Assembly: GCA_948146395.1 (NCBI GenBank)
Contig: OX411555.1
Span: forward strand, 40,823,225-40,887,224
Direction: 5' to 3'
Length of the DNA: 64,000 bases
From: Fragum whitleyi
Lineage: Eukaryota; Mollusca; Bivalvia; Cardiida; Cardiidae
The notes beneath the pieces were generated by a model, which was not told the DNA's origin, did not search any database, and saw only the letters and a program-made list of their open reading frames with translations. Shown here in pieces: positions 31,436 through 43,877 of the stretch (positions are counted from its first letter, which is position 1; the number at the start of each line of letters is the position of its first letter). The position numbers and the translations under genes were made by a program.

Positions 31436-31699
31436 CTGAAATTGTCTATCAAGATTACTGTGCAAGTTAAGTATTGATTGTCAATCTTGATTTGAGTTTG
31501 AGGTGACTGTAATTGCATTCATGTTCGAATCTTATTCATTCATTAATTCATTCAATCATTCATCCTAACGTTCATTGTGACATTTCATCATCCACTCACT
31601 GATAAAACTTGATTCAAAGAAAAGCAAACAGATTATTGTCTAGTTTGTTTTTTCCATTACAGATGTTGTTAATAGTTGCTTAAAGTTTATTTTTCATCA

Positions 31700-31905
31700 C
31701 AGAATCAGGGGTCCAGATAAGAGGGGGGTATATCCAGTCTTGAATCTTTAATTCTCAATGAAACCCCATGTTATGGGTACTCATTTGAATTGTCTCGATG
31801 AGACGTTTCAAATGAGTACCAACAACATAGGGTTTAAGTTTGAAATGATAATATATTTACATTTGAAAACAAAAATACCTCTCTATCTGTAGCTCTGACA
31901 GAATC
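31700..31905. mobile_element. Palindromic P element (CCTATGTTGTGGGTACTCATTTG)
   Basis: Inner arms ATGTTATGGGTACTCATTTGAA and TTCAAATGAGTACCAACAACAT around GTCTCGATGAGAC-like centre. Further copies or parts: 44577-44800, 48060-48180, 53245-53335, 63900-64000. Confidence 0.7.
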
Positions 31906-32533
31906 ATTATTACATTCACATCAACTTACTTTCCACTCTTAATGTACCCTGATCTGTATTTGTTTGTAAAATCCTCTTCGATCATGCACAGAAAAACTTG
32001 TTTTAAGCAACCACTAATGGGACCACTTTCAAGGTCACCTATCCAGATTATTATCCAAGGTCAAATATGATGGAAATTTCAGAAAATGTCATTGTCCCGG
32101 GCATTGACAAACATTTTATTTCCTCTTTCAAGCACCTAACAGCGGGGCATTGGGCACATTAAGATGAGACCTTTGTTCAACATTAAAATTATTTTGATAC
32201 AGATAATTTGTAATTATTAAGAATATTGAAAAGAGAGATTATTGTATTTCATTTGACACCCATCATGTAATGAACCCTTCTCAAGCTGTTCAAGGCATGT
32301 GCCTTCTGTACACAAAACTTTAACCGACAATTTAGACAAAGATCAGCCTGCACACATGTGCAGTCTGAGATATGCAGTCTTATCCAGTCTACACTACCTG
32401 CTTTCTAGGAATTATTATGGGGAAACCTTGAGCTAAGGACTTCTTAAATCTAGAAAAACATGTTAATTTGTTTAAAACAAATTTGAATTCAACAGGATGG
32501 GGGATAACACTTTCCAAGTAAGCTGCAAAACAA

Positions 32534-32840
32534 ACACCCTATTTCTCCTGATAAACGCTTCCGGGAGCTATACATAACGTAGTCAGGAAGCTTTTATTTA
32601 GCATGCATTTTAAGATTTTAAAAAAACAACATTAAAATTGATGTCTTTTAGGCTCTCTTCCCTTTAATTTGAGGTATATTTCATCAAACAATTATATAAA
32701 TAATTGTTTAGAGGAAATTCACATCAAATTAGAGAAGAAATCTCAACAAGTTCTTAAATTTAGGCATTTGAAGTAGGTTTTCTTAGTATAAAATGTAGGG
32801 GTGCTACTATTCTGGAGGGCGCTATAAGGGGAAATACAGT
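32534..32840. mobile_element. Q element (TTTATTTAGTATGCATTTT), copy 1
   Basis: Shares AGCTTTTATTTAGYATGCATTTT, ATGTCTTTTAG, GTTTTCTTnnTAnAA and GGGGTGCTA...GGAGGGCGC with 48238-48752 and 52609-52888; left and right ends carry inverted ATTTC(T/A)CCTGATAA-like / TTATAAGGGGAAAT sequences. Confidence 0.6.
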
Positions 32841-32969
32841 GTATGAGAAAAAGATAAGAACTAGTTGAAGTCAAGCAGACATAGTACTTTATATTGAAAA
32901 TGAACACATAGTAAGGTATAATGACCATTCCAGATTCAAGAGATCAGAAAAAAGTGTACATTTTTGTAA

Positions 32970-33215
32970 TCTAGCCCAGCTGTGATGAATTTTGATGTCA
33001 ATCCTGGGGTTCGTTTATTCAAACCTTGGCTTGGCCAACTTTCTTCCAACATTTTACAAGAAGTCAATTTCACATGCGTCATAATGGATGTATGATAAGT
33101 GGTATGACTAAGAGGCATGAGCAGCTAGTGGCTTGGATGAAATATTTCTGGTTATACTAGTGTGATAAATGACAGGAAGCCATGGGTAGGTGCACAAGCC
33201 TCAGTGTCCATCTGT
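32970..33215 (+). mobile_element. tRNA-derived SINE (GAAGCCATGGGTA tail), copy 2
   Basis: Same body and tail as 20195-20475: TTGGCCAACTTTC, TACTAGTGTGA and GGAAGCCATGGGTAGGTGCA. Confidence 0.6.
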
Positions 33216-33339
33216 TTATATTTCTTGTTTCTTTCATTAAGACCACACACACCAACGAAGCTTAAGGCAATTTAAGGTTTGTACTTTTATCTGTCCATCT
33301 GTCTGTCTCATAAATTATTTCCCAGACTAGATATCGTGG

Positions 33340-36300
33340 GTTTAAAATGAGTTAAAAAACAAGTTTAAGTTCCGGCCCATCGATTTTTCGAGGAACACGG
33401 TTGCTTGTCTCGGCAGGTGGGGGACAAAATCGCGACGGTATGCGTATGGTCACATGATAAGGAACATTCTGTGAAAGTTTCGTGTAAATCAGTCCATAAT
33501 TGAAGGAGGAGTTGTATCAACAAATATTGGAAGGACAGACGGTGAAGTTGATACCAAAATACTGGACCACATGCGGTGGGGTCCCAATGCGGCGTGTAAA
33601 AAGACTACGTTTACTACAATAGGACATCACATCTGACCACCGTATTGGAGACAGATCTTTGTGATAGTTTGCTTGCTTTCAAAATGCGGTACATAAGTTT
33701 TATCCAAACGACTTGGTAACCCTGGATTTTGCTCAGTCTGAAAGCTGTACTGCGTTTAGGATGTAATCGTCCGCGAAACATTTGAGAACTGTATTCCGCT
33801 CAGCACATCGGGCTCAATGAGTTTTATCCTGAACGCAAGGCTTCTTCTGCGATTGGCACGACTAGTGAAAAAATAATCAAACCAGAAACGGGTTGTATAT
33901 ATTCCACAAAAGTTTGGACGGGGGATACGCGTATTGAGATGTCGTCTGTCATCATTATTAGCTCAGTGACGGATCGACAGGGGGTTCAATATGTTTTCGG
34001 TCGATTAGAAAGATATACTCACCAAAAGAAAGTCTGCACTTTAATAATTCGAATACCACTTACCGCCTCAAAATGTTGCAAGACAAACCTCGAAACTATT
34101 GACCATCGATATTTTGCGAAATAAAGCACATTAAACGCAATGTTCTTTGATTAGAAAAAGACCTTTGATTTTGAGCGAATTGCTTTCACGTCCTTCAGTT
34201 GATGAATTATTATTCCGGTCCACATTTAGTTCAATTCTTGTGACATACCTTGCAATAAAAACACATCTGAATGACGATTGTACACCAATCAAAAACGTTT
34301 TTTAAAACGTTAGTATAATCTCCTAATTTCGTAGTTGGACAAAAATAAGCCCTGTGCGAAGAAACCCCCCACAACATTTGATTAGCATTCATGTTCTAAT
34401 AGTAATCTTATCCGCTTGCAAGTCCTCTTTAGAGTATCCATGAATAATGCAGAACGCCATTGAACTGTTTGATCTGACGTTACTGGTCAATCAGCGTAGA
34501 GGTTTCTAACGTTGACGCAGATGTAACGCTTAGAACTGTACCTAGTCAAACTCGGAAATGCCATAATAGCAAATATCTCTTACAATAGAAAAAAAATCAG
34601 AAGGGCTGTCCTGTGCACCATATGTGCTAACCGTGAGTCCGCAGTAGGCCTATTCGAAATTAATCGAAATCGTTTTTTATGCCTCGTTTCTGAAGGGTCA
34701 CATCTAAAATATGCAAATAATTTTACAACCAGAAAAAAAGGAAAACCAAAAAATGAAAGTGCACTAATTCTTATGGAACTCAGTATATAACATCAAATGT
34801 GCGCGTGCGATATCGGAACAAAATATTTTTTTGCAGTCACATTAAGCCCGGCCGATGTGACGATGCTTTATTTCTTGTCCAGTGATGATAATAGAAATCA
34901 TGGTCCATTAAACATAGCGTGCATTCGGAACATCACTCGGCCATTTCCGTAAAATGCAACAGACTGTATGTAAGGCGGATGGGTTTGTTAGGCGGAAATA
35001 GTGTAAGAAAAACTAGCGCGGAAACAACAAGTGCTATATTGAGATTAATATCTTTCACAGTAAATAATGGCTGAAAAATCTTAATTTTTGAGAATCATTC
35101 TCAAAAATTAAGGATTTTCAGTCGTTATTTTAGAATCTAAAGATATTCATATAAGGATACGATGGTTTCACGTTAGTGGCTTAAACGAGGGGCGTTGGCG
35201 ACGTCGGATGTTTTCACTCAAAGTTTCGCATTCGGAACACCACTCGGCCAATCTCACGATCAACCTCGGATGTACATAGACGGACTATTTTTAAAAATTA
35301 CGGGAAAACGTCGAAAAACTCGATGACGTCAGTTAAAATGGCGTTAGCCCTCGAAACTGTGAGTGAAAACATTCGACGTCGTCATCTCTACTCGTTAAAG
35401 TCACTGACGCGAAACCATCGACTGCTGACTTACGTTGACTTTATTTTTCGCAACGTCATCTTCAGTTATATTTGTGACGTCATATAAACCCACGTGTGAA
35501 ATGACGCGCTTTCATGTCTGCGCCCGTATTATTCCCGAGGTCTATTCCGTAGAATCGCCGAGGGTTCCCGATTGATCCGAGGTATGTTGCAGCATTCGGA
35601 ACATCGCTCGGACTTTTCCGTAAACTGGAAAGTACCTCGGACGTAAGTGTAGTAATTTTGGGTCATTTTTTCGGTAATTCGGCCCCTGGTGGTACTTTGG
35701 TTAAAACGCTTGAAGAGTGACAGTATATTCCTTAAATGTTTTGGATCGTCTGTGGGGATCAATTTGGTATGTTATAATTTGAAATCAAAACGCAGTAAAA
35801 AACTGCGTTTTGTTTTCAAATCATAGTATGCCCATTTTTAACCTTACGTTGATTATATTCTTCGCAACGTCATCCTCCGTTTTGTATGTGACGTCATATA
35901 AACCCTCGTGCAAAATGACGCGCTTTCATGTCATTCCCGAGGTCTATTCCGTAGAATCTCCGAAGGTTTCCGAGTGATGTTGCAGTTTACGGAAATGGCC
36001 GAGTGATGTTCCGAATGAAAGTTTCGAGGGCTTACGCCATTATAACTGACGTCATCGAGTTTTTCCAAGGTTTTCCCGTAATTTTTAAAAATAGTCCGTC
36101 TATGTACATCCGAGGTTGATCGTAAGATTGGCCGAGTGCTGTACCGAATGCATAGCGTGCTGACGATACGTCGGCGAGATGTCGTCGACAAGTCAGCGAT
36201 GCGTCGCGGACTACTCGGCGATACTGAACGGAAGTCAAAGGGTCAGAAAAGAAGTTTGTGATGTTTAGAAAGCCGGCCGATTGCAGGCGATTTAGTCGTC

Positions 36301-36500
36301 GATACATAATTTTCTTCCAAAATTTTAAAAGACGTCGCCGTCTAGTCGGTAGTTTTTATTTCAAAGGTAAAACTCGCCGTCGCGTTGCAGATCTCCGACA
36401 AATCCACTATTGAATCGGCTGATGCACCGATTAGTCGTCGATTTTATCACCGATTCCACAAAATGACGTTGACGATGCATTGTGACATTTGTGACACTAG
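33340..36500. repeat. CpG-rich cluster of inverted and direct repeats
   Basis: Base composition differs from the flanks: many CG dinucleotides and TGACGT motifs. Inverted pair: 35228-35360 (CATTCGGAACACCACTCGGC ... CCCTCGAAACT) against 36013-36150 (GTTTCGAGGGC ... GGCCGAGTGCTGTACCGAATG). Direct pair: 35430-35560 and 35845-35965 (TTCGCAACGTCATC, GTGACGTCATATAAACCC, AAATGACGCGCTTTCATGTC). CATTCGGAACA-type phrases recur at 34923, 35227 and 35592, and inverted at 36000. A self-complementary segment is at 35061-35140. No transposase frame was found; the open frames here are short and repeat-derived. Confidence 0.7.
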
Positions 36501-36501
36501 C

Positions 36502-37796
36502 TTAAGGTAACTGCGGACACATAGAGTGCCATTTTAGGTCCAAATTATAAATTGTCTGCAAATCATGCCGAATGCGGTAAAACTAAACTTTGAAGTACCC
36601 GCTATCATGTTTCGGTCATAAAAAGGAATTCATAACGTAGTGTTGACGTCGTGACGTCATTACAGGGCCGACCCCTTTTTTAAGGACCAAAATCAGTAAT
36701 TGTCCATTTTTTCGGAAATAATAAACCGATCATCATCCCGAAAACGCCATTTGCTTCGTTTAAAGACGCATGATGTTATGTTTTATTGATATGAAGATAT
36801 AAGTGTAAGAAATACAATTAAGTGTAACGTTTTAAATGATAATGCCTTCTGCGTTGCTGTTTTTCGAGTACAGTAACTGGAAATATTTCCTTTTTTCTCG
36901 AAAATGTGTCCGGTGACCTATGCTGAAATTTATATATGTTACTGCCAAACCATTCCGCTGAAGAAATTTGAAATCAAAACCATGTGTCTTCGGGTTAGAT
37001 TTTTTGTAAAATTCGATTCCGCGAAGATATCGCAAATCAAAGGATATTTCAACGTAGCGTCAAATGTTCACAAAAGCTGTCTTTTAAAATGGATAAAACT
37101 TAAATGAATCTTTGTATTTCTTAAAATCACATTCAGATTTAATCCTTATGTAGCCTTTATTTTACAATAAACCTTAATTTCAAATACACAATTATGTTAG
37201 AATACCTTATTGCACGAAGATTGGCTCCAAATAAGCAAAGTACCGATGGTTTTGGTGCGACGTCGAATTCGACGAAAAATGTTGCAACAACTTCACAAAA
37301 TCGAATTTAAAACAAAATCTAACCCGAAAACATATCATTTTTATTTGATAAATGCAAAGCATATTCTTTTCGCTACAAAATAAAAAAAATCAGCATAGGT
37401 CACCGTACGAAATTTTGAGAAATTTCTACTGATTTACAAAAAAATGAAATGAAAAAAAGGAACGTTAAATCTAAAACTCCGCGAAAAAGTTAGCGTTTCG
37501 GGCTTATTTCTCTATTTGAATGTGCACAGAAATTAAACGATAAGCTCGGGCGTTCTTGGACTTTCAAAATGAAACTTTTTTCGTAAAAATCGGCAAAATA
37601 TTTGCAAAAAATGATTTTGGAGGGTCGAAAAGGGGTTGGCCCCTTAATGACGTCATGACGTCAAAAGAACGAGCTTCAGACCCTTTTCGTTGCGTGTTCG
37701 CTAATTCCCGCACTTCAAATATAAATCTCAGAAATTATTGTGAGATTTTAAGAAAGTCGAAAATTTGACCACGTCACCTGTCCGCAGTTACCTTAA
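36502..37796. mobile_element. 1.3-kb fold-back element, TTAA borders (D)
   Basis: Perfect 18-bp TIRs TTAAGGTAACTGCGGACA at 36502-36519 and its complement at 37779-37796. Arms stay complementary far inward: AGGGCCGACCCCTTTTT (about 36663) with AAAAGGGGTTGGCCCCTT (about 37628); TGTCCGGTGACCTATGCTGA (about 36905) with TCAGCATAGGTCACCGTAC (about 37391); GTGTCTTCGGGTTAGATTTT (about 36983) with AAAATCTAACCCGAAAACAT (about 37315). There is no transposase frame, so it is non-autonomous. The TTAA border fits piggyBac-type insertion. Confidence 0.88.
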
Positions 37797-38299
37797 ATGG
37801 CTCTTCTGTCTACCTGCTTGTTGCAAGAAGGGCGTACTGGTAGAAGTTTCAACGTTGCATGACGTTAAGGCATGTAGTTAGTGGTCATATTTAATCCCAG
37901 TCTGTCCAGTTTTGAAAAAAAGCTTGATTTTCCAAAACCAATTTTATTAGATATCCTATTGAAAACATTGCGGAAGAAGAAGAAATTGCTTGTCTCAAGA
38001 AAATTCTTCTTTTTCCTACATGTTTTCCTTACAATTTACTCCTTAAACAACTGCGAAATAAATGCAGTTTTCGCAGAGGATTTGTTCTTATCAGGGAGGA
38101 CCTATAAGATTTCGAGCTTATTGGTCCTTAAACTATTTGTCCTGTGGGTTTATATTATCCATGATAAATGCCCTGGCAGGGCGGAGTCTAAGTATTGGTT
38201 CGTTGCACTTAAGGTAAAGGTAAAACAACTTTTATCTAAAATTACTTAGGCCTACTTCTACAGAGAGTCGATATAAATAACTCGAGACCTTAAATCGTC

Positions 38300-38360
38300 G
38301 GTTGGTAGCAAAATCCTCGTAACTTCAGCTTGTCTAAGCTGAAGTTACGAGTCTTTTGTA
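38300..38360. repeat. Hairpin CTCGTAACTTCAGCTT
   Basis: CTCGTAACTTCAGCTTGTCTAAGCTGAAGTTACGAG forms a 16-bp stem with a 4-nt loop; a half-copy (CCTCGTAACTATAGCTTAAA) is at 39205. Confidence 0.65.
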
Positions 38361-38875
38361 ATCAAACGATGAAATGTGTTTACCCTCTCTAAGCGCGTGG
38401 ATCCTTAAGGTTTTAGGATACAGTTATTTGGACGCGTTAATGGTAATTGCCTACTAACTTATGAAAAAAAACCAAAATATTGAAAAGTAAACTCATCTTA
38501 TTACGTCACGGCTAAGCCACGTCCTGCCAGTTCATTAATAACGCAGAATAAATGTCGAACCCTCGTATTTTGTAACCGTTCAAAAACAATGCGCGAAGAT
38601 CTTTATTGGGAATATGTAGGTTTCGGCCCTACTTGACTTCGTCAGCCTAGAAGAAGTGCTGAAATCAACCAAATTGTCGGGACGATACGCGTTATGTTAG
38701 TTCAAAGCTTTATTTTTGTTTGGGGACAAAAATCTCGAAATTACAACCTTGGTGAAGCTGCAAGATGAACGAATTGGTGAAGGTTTGTGTCATTTAGAAA
38801 ACATCCTCCTCTCTCGAAACCTTGAGATGTATTTCTTTTTTTCAAACGGACGTGGGTTGAAAAACACACATTTGA

Positions 38876-39130
38876 GCCCGTGCGAGAGATTTCCACCAAT
38901 TTCAAAAATGTACAAAGCAAAGACTCTGACCAGCATGTGCATGCGCATATTCTGACCAGAGATTTAACAATGCGTTTAGTGGAAAGATAAGGTCTCTAAG
39001 TAGATGAAGACCATCAGGTAACTTAATACATGCAGTATGTGGCTGTCTACGCTACTCAATGTTCGCCCTTCACGAACATTTAAAATCGTTGGAAATGTCA
39101 CATGCTCATTTAAGAGAGCCCTTTTTGCAT
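38876..39130. mobile_element. Palindromic G element, copy 6
   Basis: TIRs TTGAGCCCGTGCGAGAGATT / GGAAATGTCACATGCTCA; core CAGCATGTGCATGCGCATATTCTG. The open frames at 38716-39318 are built on it. Confidence 0.65.
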
Positions 39131-40024
39131 TACAGATCGTTAGAGTGTGCATGAATCCGGGGTCTATGTCGATTAATATGCATAGTATAGCAAGTCGACT
39201 AAAACCTCGTAACTATAGCTTAAATGATGTGGAGATGTTGGCTTTTATTGGTCTTCAATCGACGAAAAGTGGTTCAGCTGTCCCTCGAGGTAATGAGGTA
39301 TCGAAAATAGAATTCTGACCCACTTTCTTGTAAATAAACGGACAAAGGGGGTCAACAGGTTTGACATACATTTTCGTATTTCTTTTTATTTTTATTCTTC
39401 TTTTAAAGCATCTTTCTTGAAGACTGAAAGTGAATGCAAAGTGTTATTCAGTTATAAGTTGGAATACGCCTCAATGAATTGTTAAGAAGAATAAAATACA
39501 TGGTTAAGAATAAAATAAAGGAAAATTTGACCAAGCTGTCAAAAGTTGAACCGATCAGCTGTTTCTTGGTCTAAAAATAGATCAATACACGCATGATCAA
39601 AACAAAAACATGACCGACCTGACCTTCACCTACAGTTATTTTTAGAAAATTTCATCATTCCTTGTTAATTGAAAATTATCCAAATGGAGTTCTTTAAACA
39701 TAAGCAATGTATTTAAAATCCATTAAATGTCGAGGACGTGTCATTCCGTTTGTTCAGTGTCTTTCAAATCATTGCACAGCCTTTTAATTGTGCAATATTG
39801 TCAAAACATAAGACAATACTCTCCCAAACTTATACAAAAATAGGCGGGGTTATATGAGTAAATCGGGATTCCATTGGAACAAATCTAGGACAAATATGAC
39901 GTCATCTCATGTGACAGCAATTCCCGCAATTTCTAGTATCAACCAAAACAAACTCCATGTTGGATAGATTGAATATGTAAACATTGAGAAAAATATAATT
40001 TTTGTGCAGATTCAAATGACTTGA

Positions 40025-40092
40025 ATTGTGGATTCGCATCAGTATAACGACAAAGAAGGCCTTGTCGAACGATTGTTGCAAGATTTAGCGAG
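40025..40092 (+). other. Possible 5' exon of the downstream gene
   Basis: Open from after a TGA at 40022 to a good donor GTAAGA at 40093, reading VDSHQYNDKEGLVERLLQDL in the frame that leaves AG. The exon at 53789 starts with one base (A) to finish a codon, so the two would join in phase as ...QDLAREQSVTN. Against it: no in-frame ATG in the segment and an intron of 13.7 kb. It may be a 5' UTR or chance. Upstream (39300-40020) is a plausible promoter region only by position. Confidence 0.25.
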
Positions 40093-40099
40093 GTAAGAC

Positions 40100-42451
40100 A
40101 TTTTAGTTTGCTTTTCTATCACTTTTTTCTCTCTGACATATGTGGCCTAGTTTTTGGATCACCAAGTCGACTTGGGCAGTGTTGCGCAACCCGAAGAAAA
40201 TTGGGAGTACGAAACGTTCTCCCCACGTTTCCTATACGATCTTGCATTATATGTACAATGTTAACTCAATTTCGGCTGTAAAAATGCAGTGTCATTCCAA
40301 CTTTGTGCAGCAGGCAATCCTGTGACCTTTAGTCTACCACATCGGGACACTGAAACAAAGAAACATACTGATAGATCGTCCTTGACAACACGGGACATTC
40401 TATAACAAGATGCTGATGTAAAGGTTTAACGTTGTACTCCTAAAAATTCATTCTGCCAATTAAAGAACAACAAAATTGCCAAAACGAAAGCAGTTTTCCA
40501 AATTATGACCCTGTTGATTCAAGCCTATTCTCAGAATTAGTCAGTGTATGACTCTCCCTAGTAATGATTTATTGTGATTGGATACACATTTCTGGGTGCC
40601 GTCAGACCTTTTATTTTTATTAAATATTTATATAATGATACAATATTATACAATATTTGGCCATTGTCAATGTTTTGTAATAAGTAGATTTGTACTCTTC
40701 TCTTCAGATTTCATTATCAGACTGAACAAGTGTGTTTTCTTTGTGTATGAATCTCATCTTTGTTTGTGTTGTGGGTGGATTATGTACTTGATGAACCAAT
40801 GATGTTAGAATGTGCTCTACTATCATAGAAAGTTGAAGGAGTCTTGGAAGTATAAGATATATTGATACATACACGTTCTTGACAAGTTCTAAAAATTGAT
40901 TTAGTTGAATTGATTTTAGATGTCATAGCTAAATATACCCTCTTGATGACATGGACAAAAATGATTTGGTTTATACTGTACTGTTTTGGACATGAGGTAT
41001 ATAGTCACTATAGAATTTATGGTTGCTAAGTCCATTATTAGTTAAAGCCAGAAGTCAACTTGGATTATAACAGGAATCATATTGGAAGAAGTGGAGAAAT
41101 TGCTTGTATAAATCAGTGTCTTCTTTTCTCACAAAGTATCATTTACTATTATAGATCTTGAAAACAAACCATAGGAAAGGTTAAAGAATTACAGTGAATT
41201 AAAAGCTTTTAATAATTAATTAATATTGATTTGCTTTACTGGTTAATGAAGTTGTTGGCTGATTACTTAAACCATAAATATTTCTATTCAGTTGTTCCAT
41301 CCAATGTTAAGAATTTGGCTATAAAACTTATAGTATAAAGAAATTAAACCTTTAATGAACATTTCTATTTTAGACACTAAATGATCTGATTCTTTCTGAT
41401 TATATTTGGGTAAGGGCTGGCAAACAACCTGGTAAAGAGCAAATATCTAATGTGACAGCTGATACAATGTAGGTGAAAAACCAACAAAAGCTTGTTATTC
41501 TAAGAATAGATATACATGATAGAGATATTTATACCGTAGAAATTCTAATAGAGCCCCATGCTCAAATTTTTTTAGGACCCCATTGGAAATAAGTTGTAAG
41601 ACTTTCATGGGTTATCCAGTGTGTTGAGCATTTTATGTGAATTTACAGAAGTGTAAAGCCTCTAATAGACCTGTACCCACTAAACCGAGATCACTAAAAT
41701 CTGACAAAGATTTTATGCACATGTTCCACTTCAAATGTGTTAGTAATTTTGGCGGATTTACATTTATTTTTTGGTCCTTTTTTCACCATCTTTACAAATA
41801 TATTTGATTATAGGTAGTTACAACTGTTTTGCACTGAGCCATCAATATATAGCGTAGCATCTAATAAAAGCCTGTCCCCTTCTAAAGGAAATGCAATGAT
41901 TCTAATAGAGCTTTCACTGTACATACTGGTGTCAAGCCTCTAGCCCAATTATCCTTTTAAAGTCTTGTTATGCAAATCTTCTGGGACAATCTGGATATTG
42001 AGGAAAATATAGACTCTCCGAACTTACTTTGGTATGAAAATGAAAGTAAATTTTATACATACTGCTGAATATGAAAATTGTTTTTCCTAGATTTTTAGGT
42101 CCCAAATTTGAATTTGGTTTCTAAGATTTGGCTTATTGGGTTTTTCTAAATAAAAAGAGATCAATGAAAAATGTAATGAAATACTGAGGTTTCTGTTATA
42201 GAAACTTGTAAACGGATAGAAAAAAAGTCCATGAATTGTTGAACTTTCAAAAGTTATAGCAAAATAAATGGCTAAAAATGATAAGGATACATCCTCATTT
42301 AAGTTCTACAGGTGAGCATCTAAGACCATTTGGATCCCTTTATTTAGTAAAATTTAGTGTAATTTCATCAATCAGTGAGAAATGCAAATATCTGTGTTCA
42401 AGATGACACTACAAGGCCTATATGAAACATTTTGAGATTTGGGTTGCTAGC
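40100..42451. other. Non-coding, no gene recognised
   Basis: AT-rich sequence. Apart from half of a hairpin element at 41812-41848 (TAGGTAGTTACAACTGTTTT), nothing was recognised. Short open frames at 40140-40802 have no coding-like features. Confidence 0.6.
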
Positions 42452-43407
42452 TTAAGGTAGTGGACCCGTAATAGTTTTGCAACATCTCATAAGTATTGAA
42501 CTTTAACAGTGTTAACCAAGGTTTCCAAATGATTTTCATTTGGAAACCTCGGTTAACATTGTGAAAGAATATGTGGTCCGAAATGTTGCGGAACTATCAC
42601 CGGGGGATTTTCTAACATAAATGTGGGTTCTTTATTTGGGGTTAATTTCGGAATTAACTAAGTCAAGACAATGTTGAGTTCTAAGTTTCAATTTCTATAA
42701 TTTGCTATTTTCAATATATCAAGTTCAACAAACACTGTCCATCTATTTTGATCTTTCCCACTTTGTCATTTCAAATTCTTATATATTTTCTAATTCAACA
42801 CCAAAGTTTCTAAATCCTAAATTCTTCTGAAGCCAAAGTCAATATCTAAAATCCAATCTTAATCATTCAAAAGCCAAACACATTCTGTCCCTATCATACT
42901 CAAAGTTCCCTCTCAGCTTCTCAGACATCACATGACCTCCTACTAAAATCTCAACCAATCAGAACTATTCTTACATCTATACATCTTAATTAACTTGTTT
43001 CTCTCATTCTGATTGGTCAATTGCCCAAGCTTCCACTTTTCCTCCTTTTCTTCCTGGGTCATTAAACATCAAACAAATCTAACACCTACTTGCAATAATT
43101 AACTGTAACAGATAAACCAAATGTGCCTAATGAAATAGTTCCACTAGCTTAAAGTTATCAAAGATACATAGGGTTCTAAATATTACCATATGTTGCATAC
43201 TAAGAATTCCTGTTGAGTTATAGATAGTAAACCTTAACAAAGATCAACTGATAATTCTTTCTTAAACTTTAAATCAAAATCTAAATTCAAATTTAATTAT
43301 TAATTCTAAATTATTAGTTTCATATCTCAATATTAATTTCATAACTTAACAAACAATGACAACTATTTTTACTGGGTGACAGAACTATTATTGGTCCACT
43401 ACCTTAA
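42452..43407. mobile_element. TTAA-bordered MITE, A family (A4), with a 784-bp insertion
   Basis: Left part 42452-42597 (TTAAGGTAGTGGACCCGTAA ... GGAACTAT) and right part 43382-43407 (GAACTATTATTGGTCCACTACCTTAA) are one A element. The insert 42598-43381 is flanked by GAACTAT on both sides (7-bp target duplication), starts CACCGGGGGATTTT, ends TTTTTACTGGGTGACA and is C/T-rich with no open frame. Confidence 0.85.
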
Positions 43408-43843
43408 TTGACATCTGTGCAAGATTGGGTGTGGGAGGAGTGCAAACTGTATTTTGGGACTGGGATTGAAATATGCATAGAAAAACAGCATATTTAATGC
43501 AAAATATATTGACAAGTGATCAACCATAATAGAAAGAAATCAAAAACAGAAACCATGTTTTCTCTTACTATGACCATAATATATATTTTCATGTAGACAT
43601 TGAAAAAGAAAAAAACCGTAACAATAATAGAAGTAAAAATATTGGTTGGATTTTACGAATATTATGATGTGTAAAGAAATGTATATAGGTCAAAAGGTTA
43701 TTAGTGATTTTAGTTATGCAATTTCTGGCTTATTGGTATACTCAGGGCCCATGCTGACGATTGCTGGAGATTGCCAATTTCATGAAACTATTCTTGAACA
43801 CCAGCTTTAACCCTTCAGCAGTGTATATTCTAGGATTTAAAAA

Positions 43844-43844
<1 letters not shown>

Positions 43845-43876
<32 letters not shown>
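43845..43876 (+). repeat. 32-nt G homopolymer
   Basis: Uninterrupted run of about 32 guanines preceded by AAAAAC and followed by AGACAAATT. Real length uncertain because such runs are hard to sequence. Confidence 0.85.

Positions 43877-43877
<1 letters not shown>

Noticed and set aside
31256..31465. Minus-strand frame downstream of BOD1L1
   Set aside because: Made of AAAGTAGGAATT-type repeat units; no coding features.
34900..36310. Open frames in the CpG-rich block as possible transposase remnants
   Set aside because: Short, lie on the inverted-repeat arms and contain no DDE/D or zinc-finger motif.
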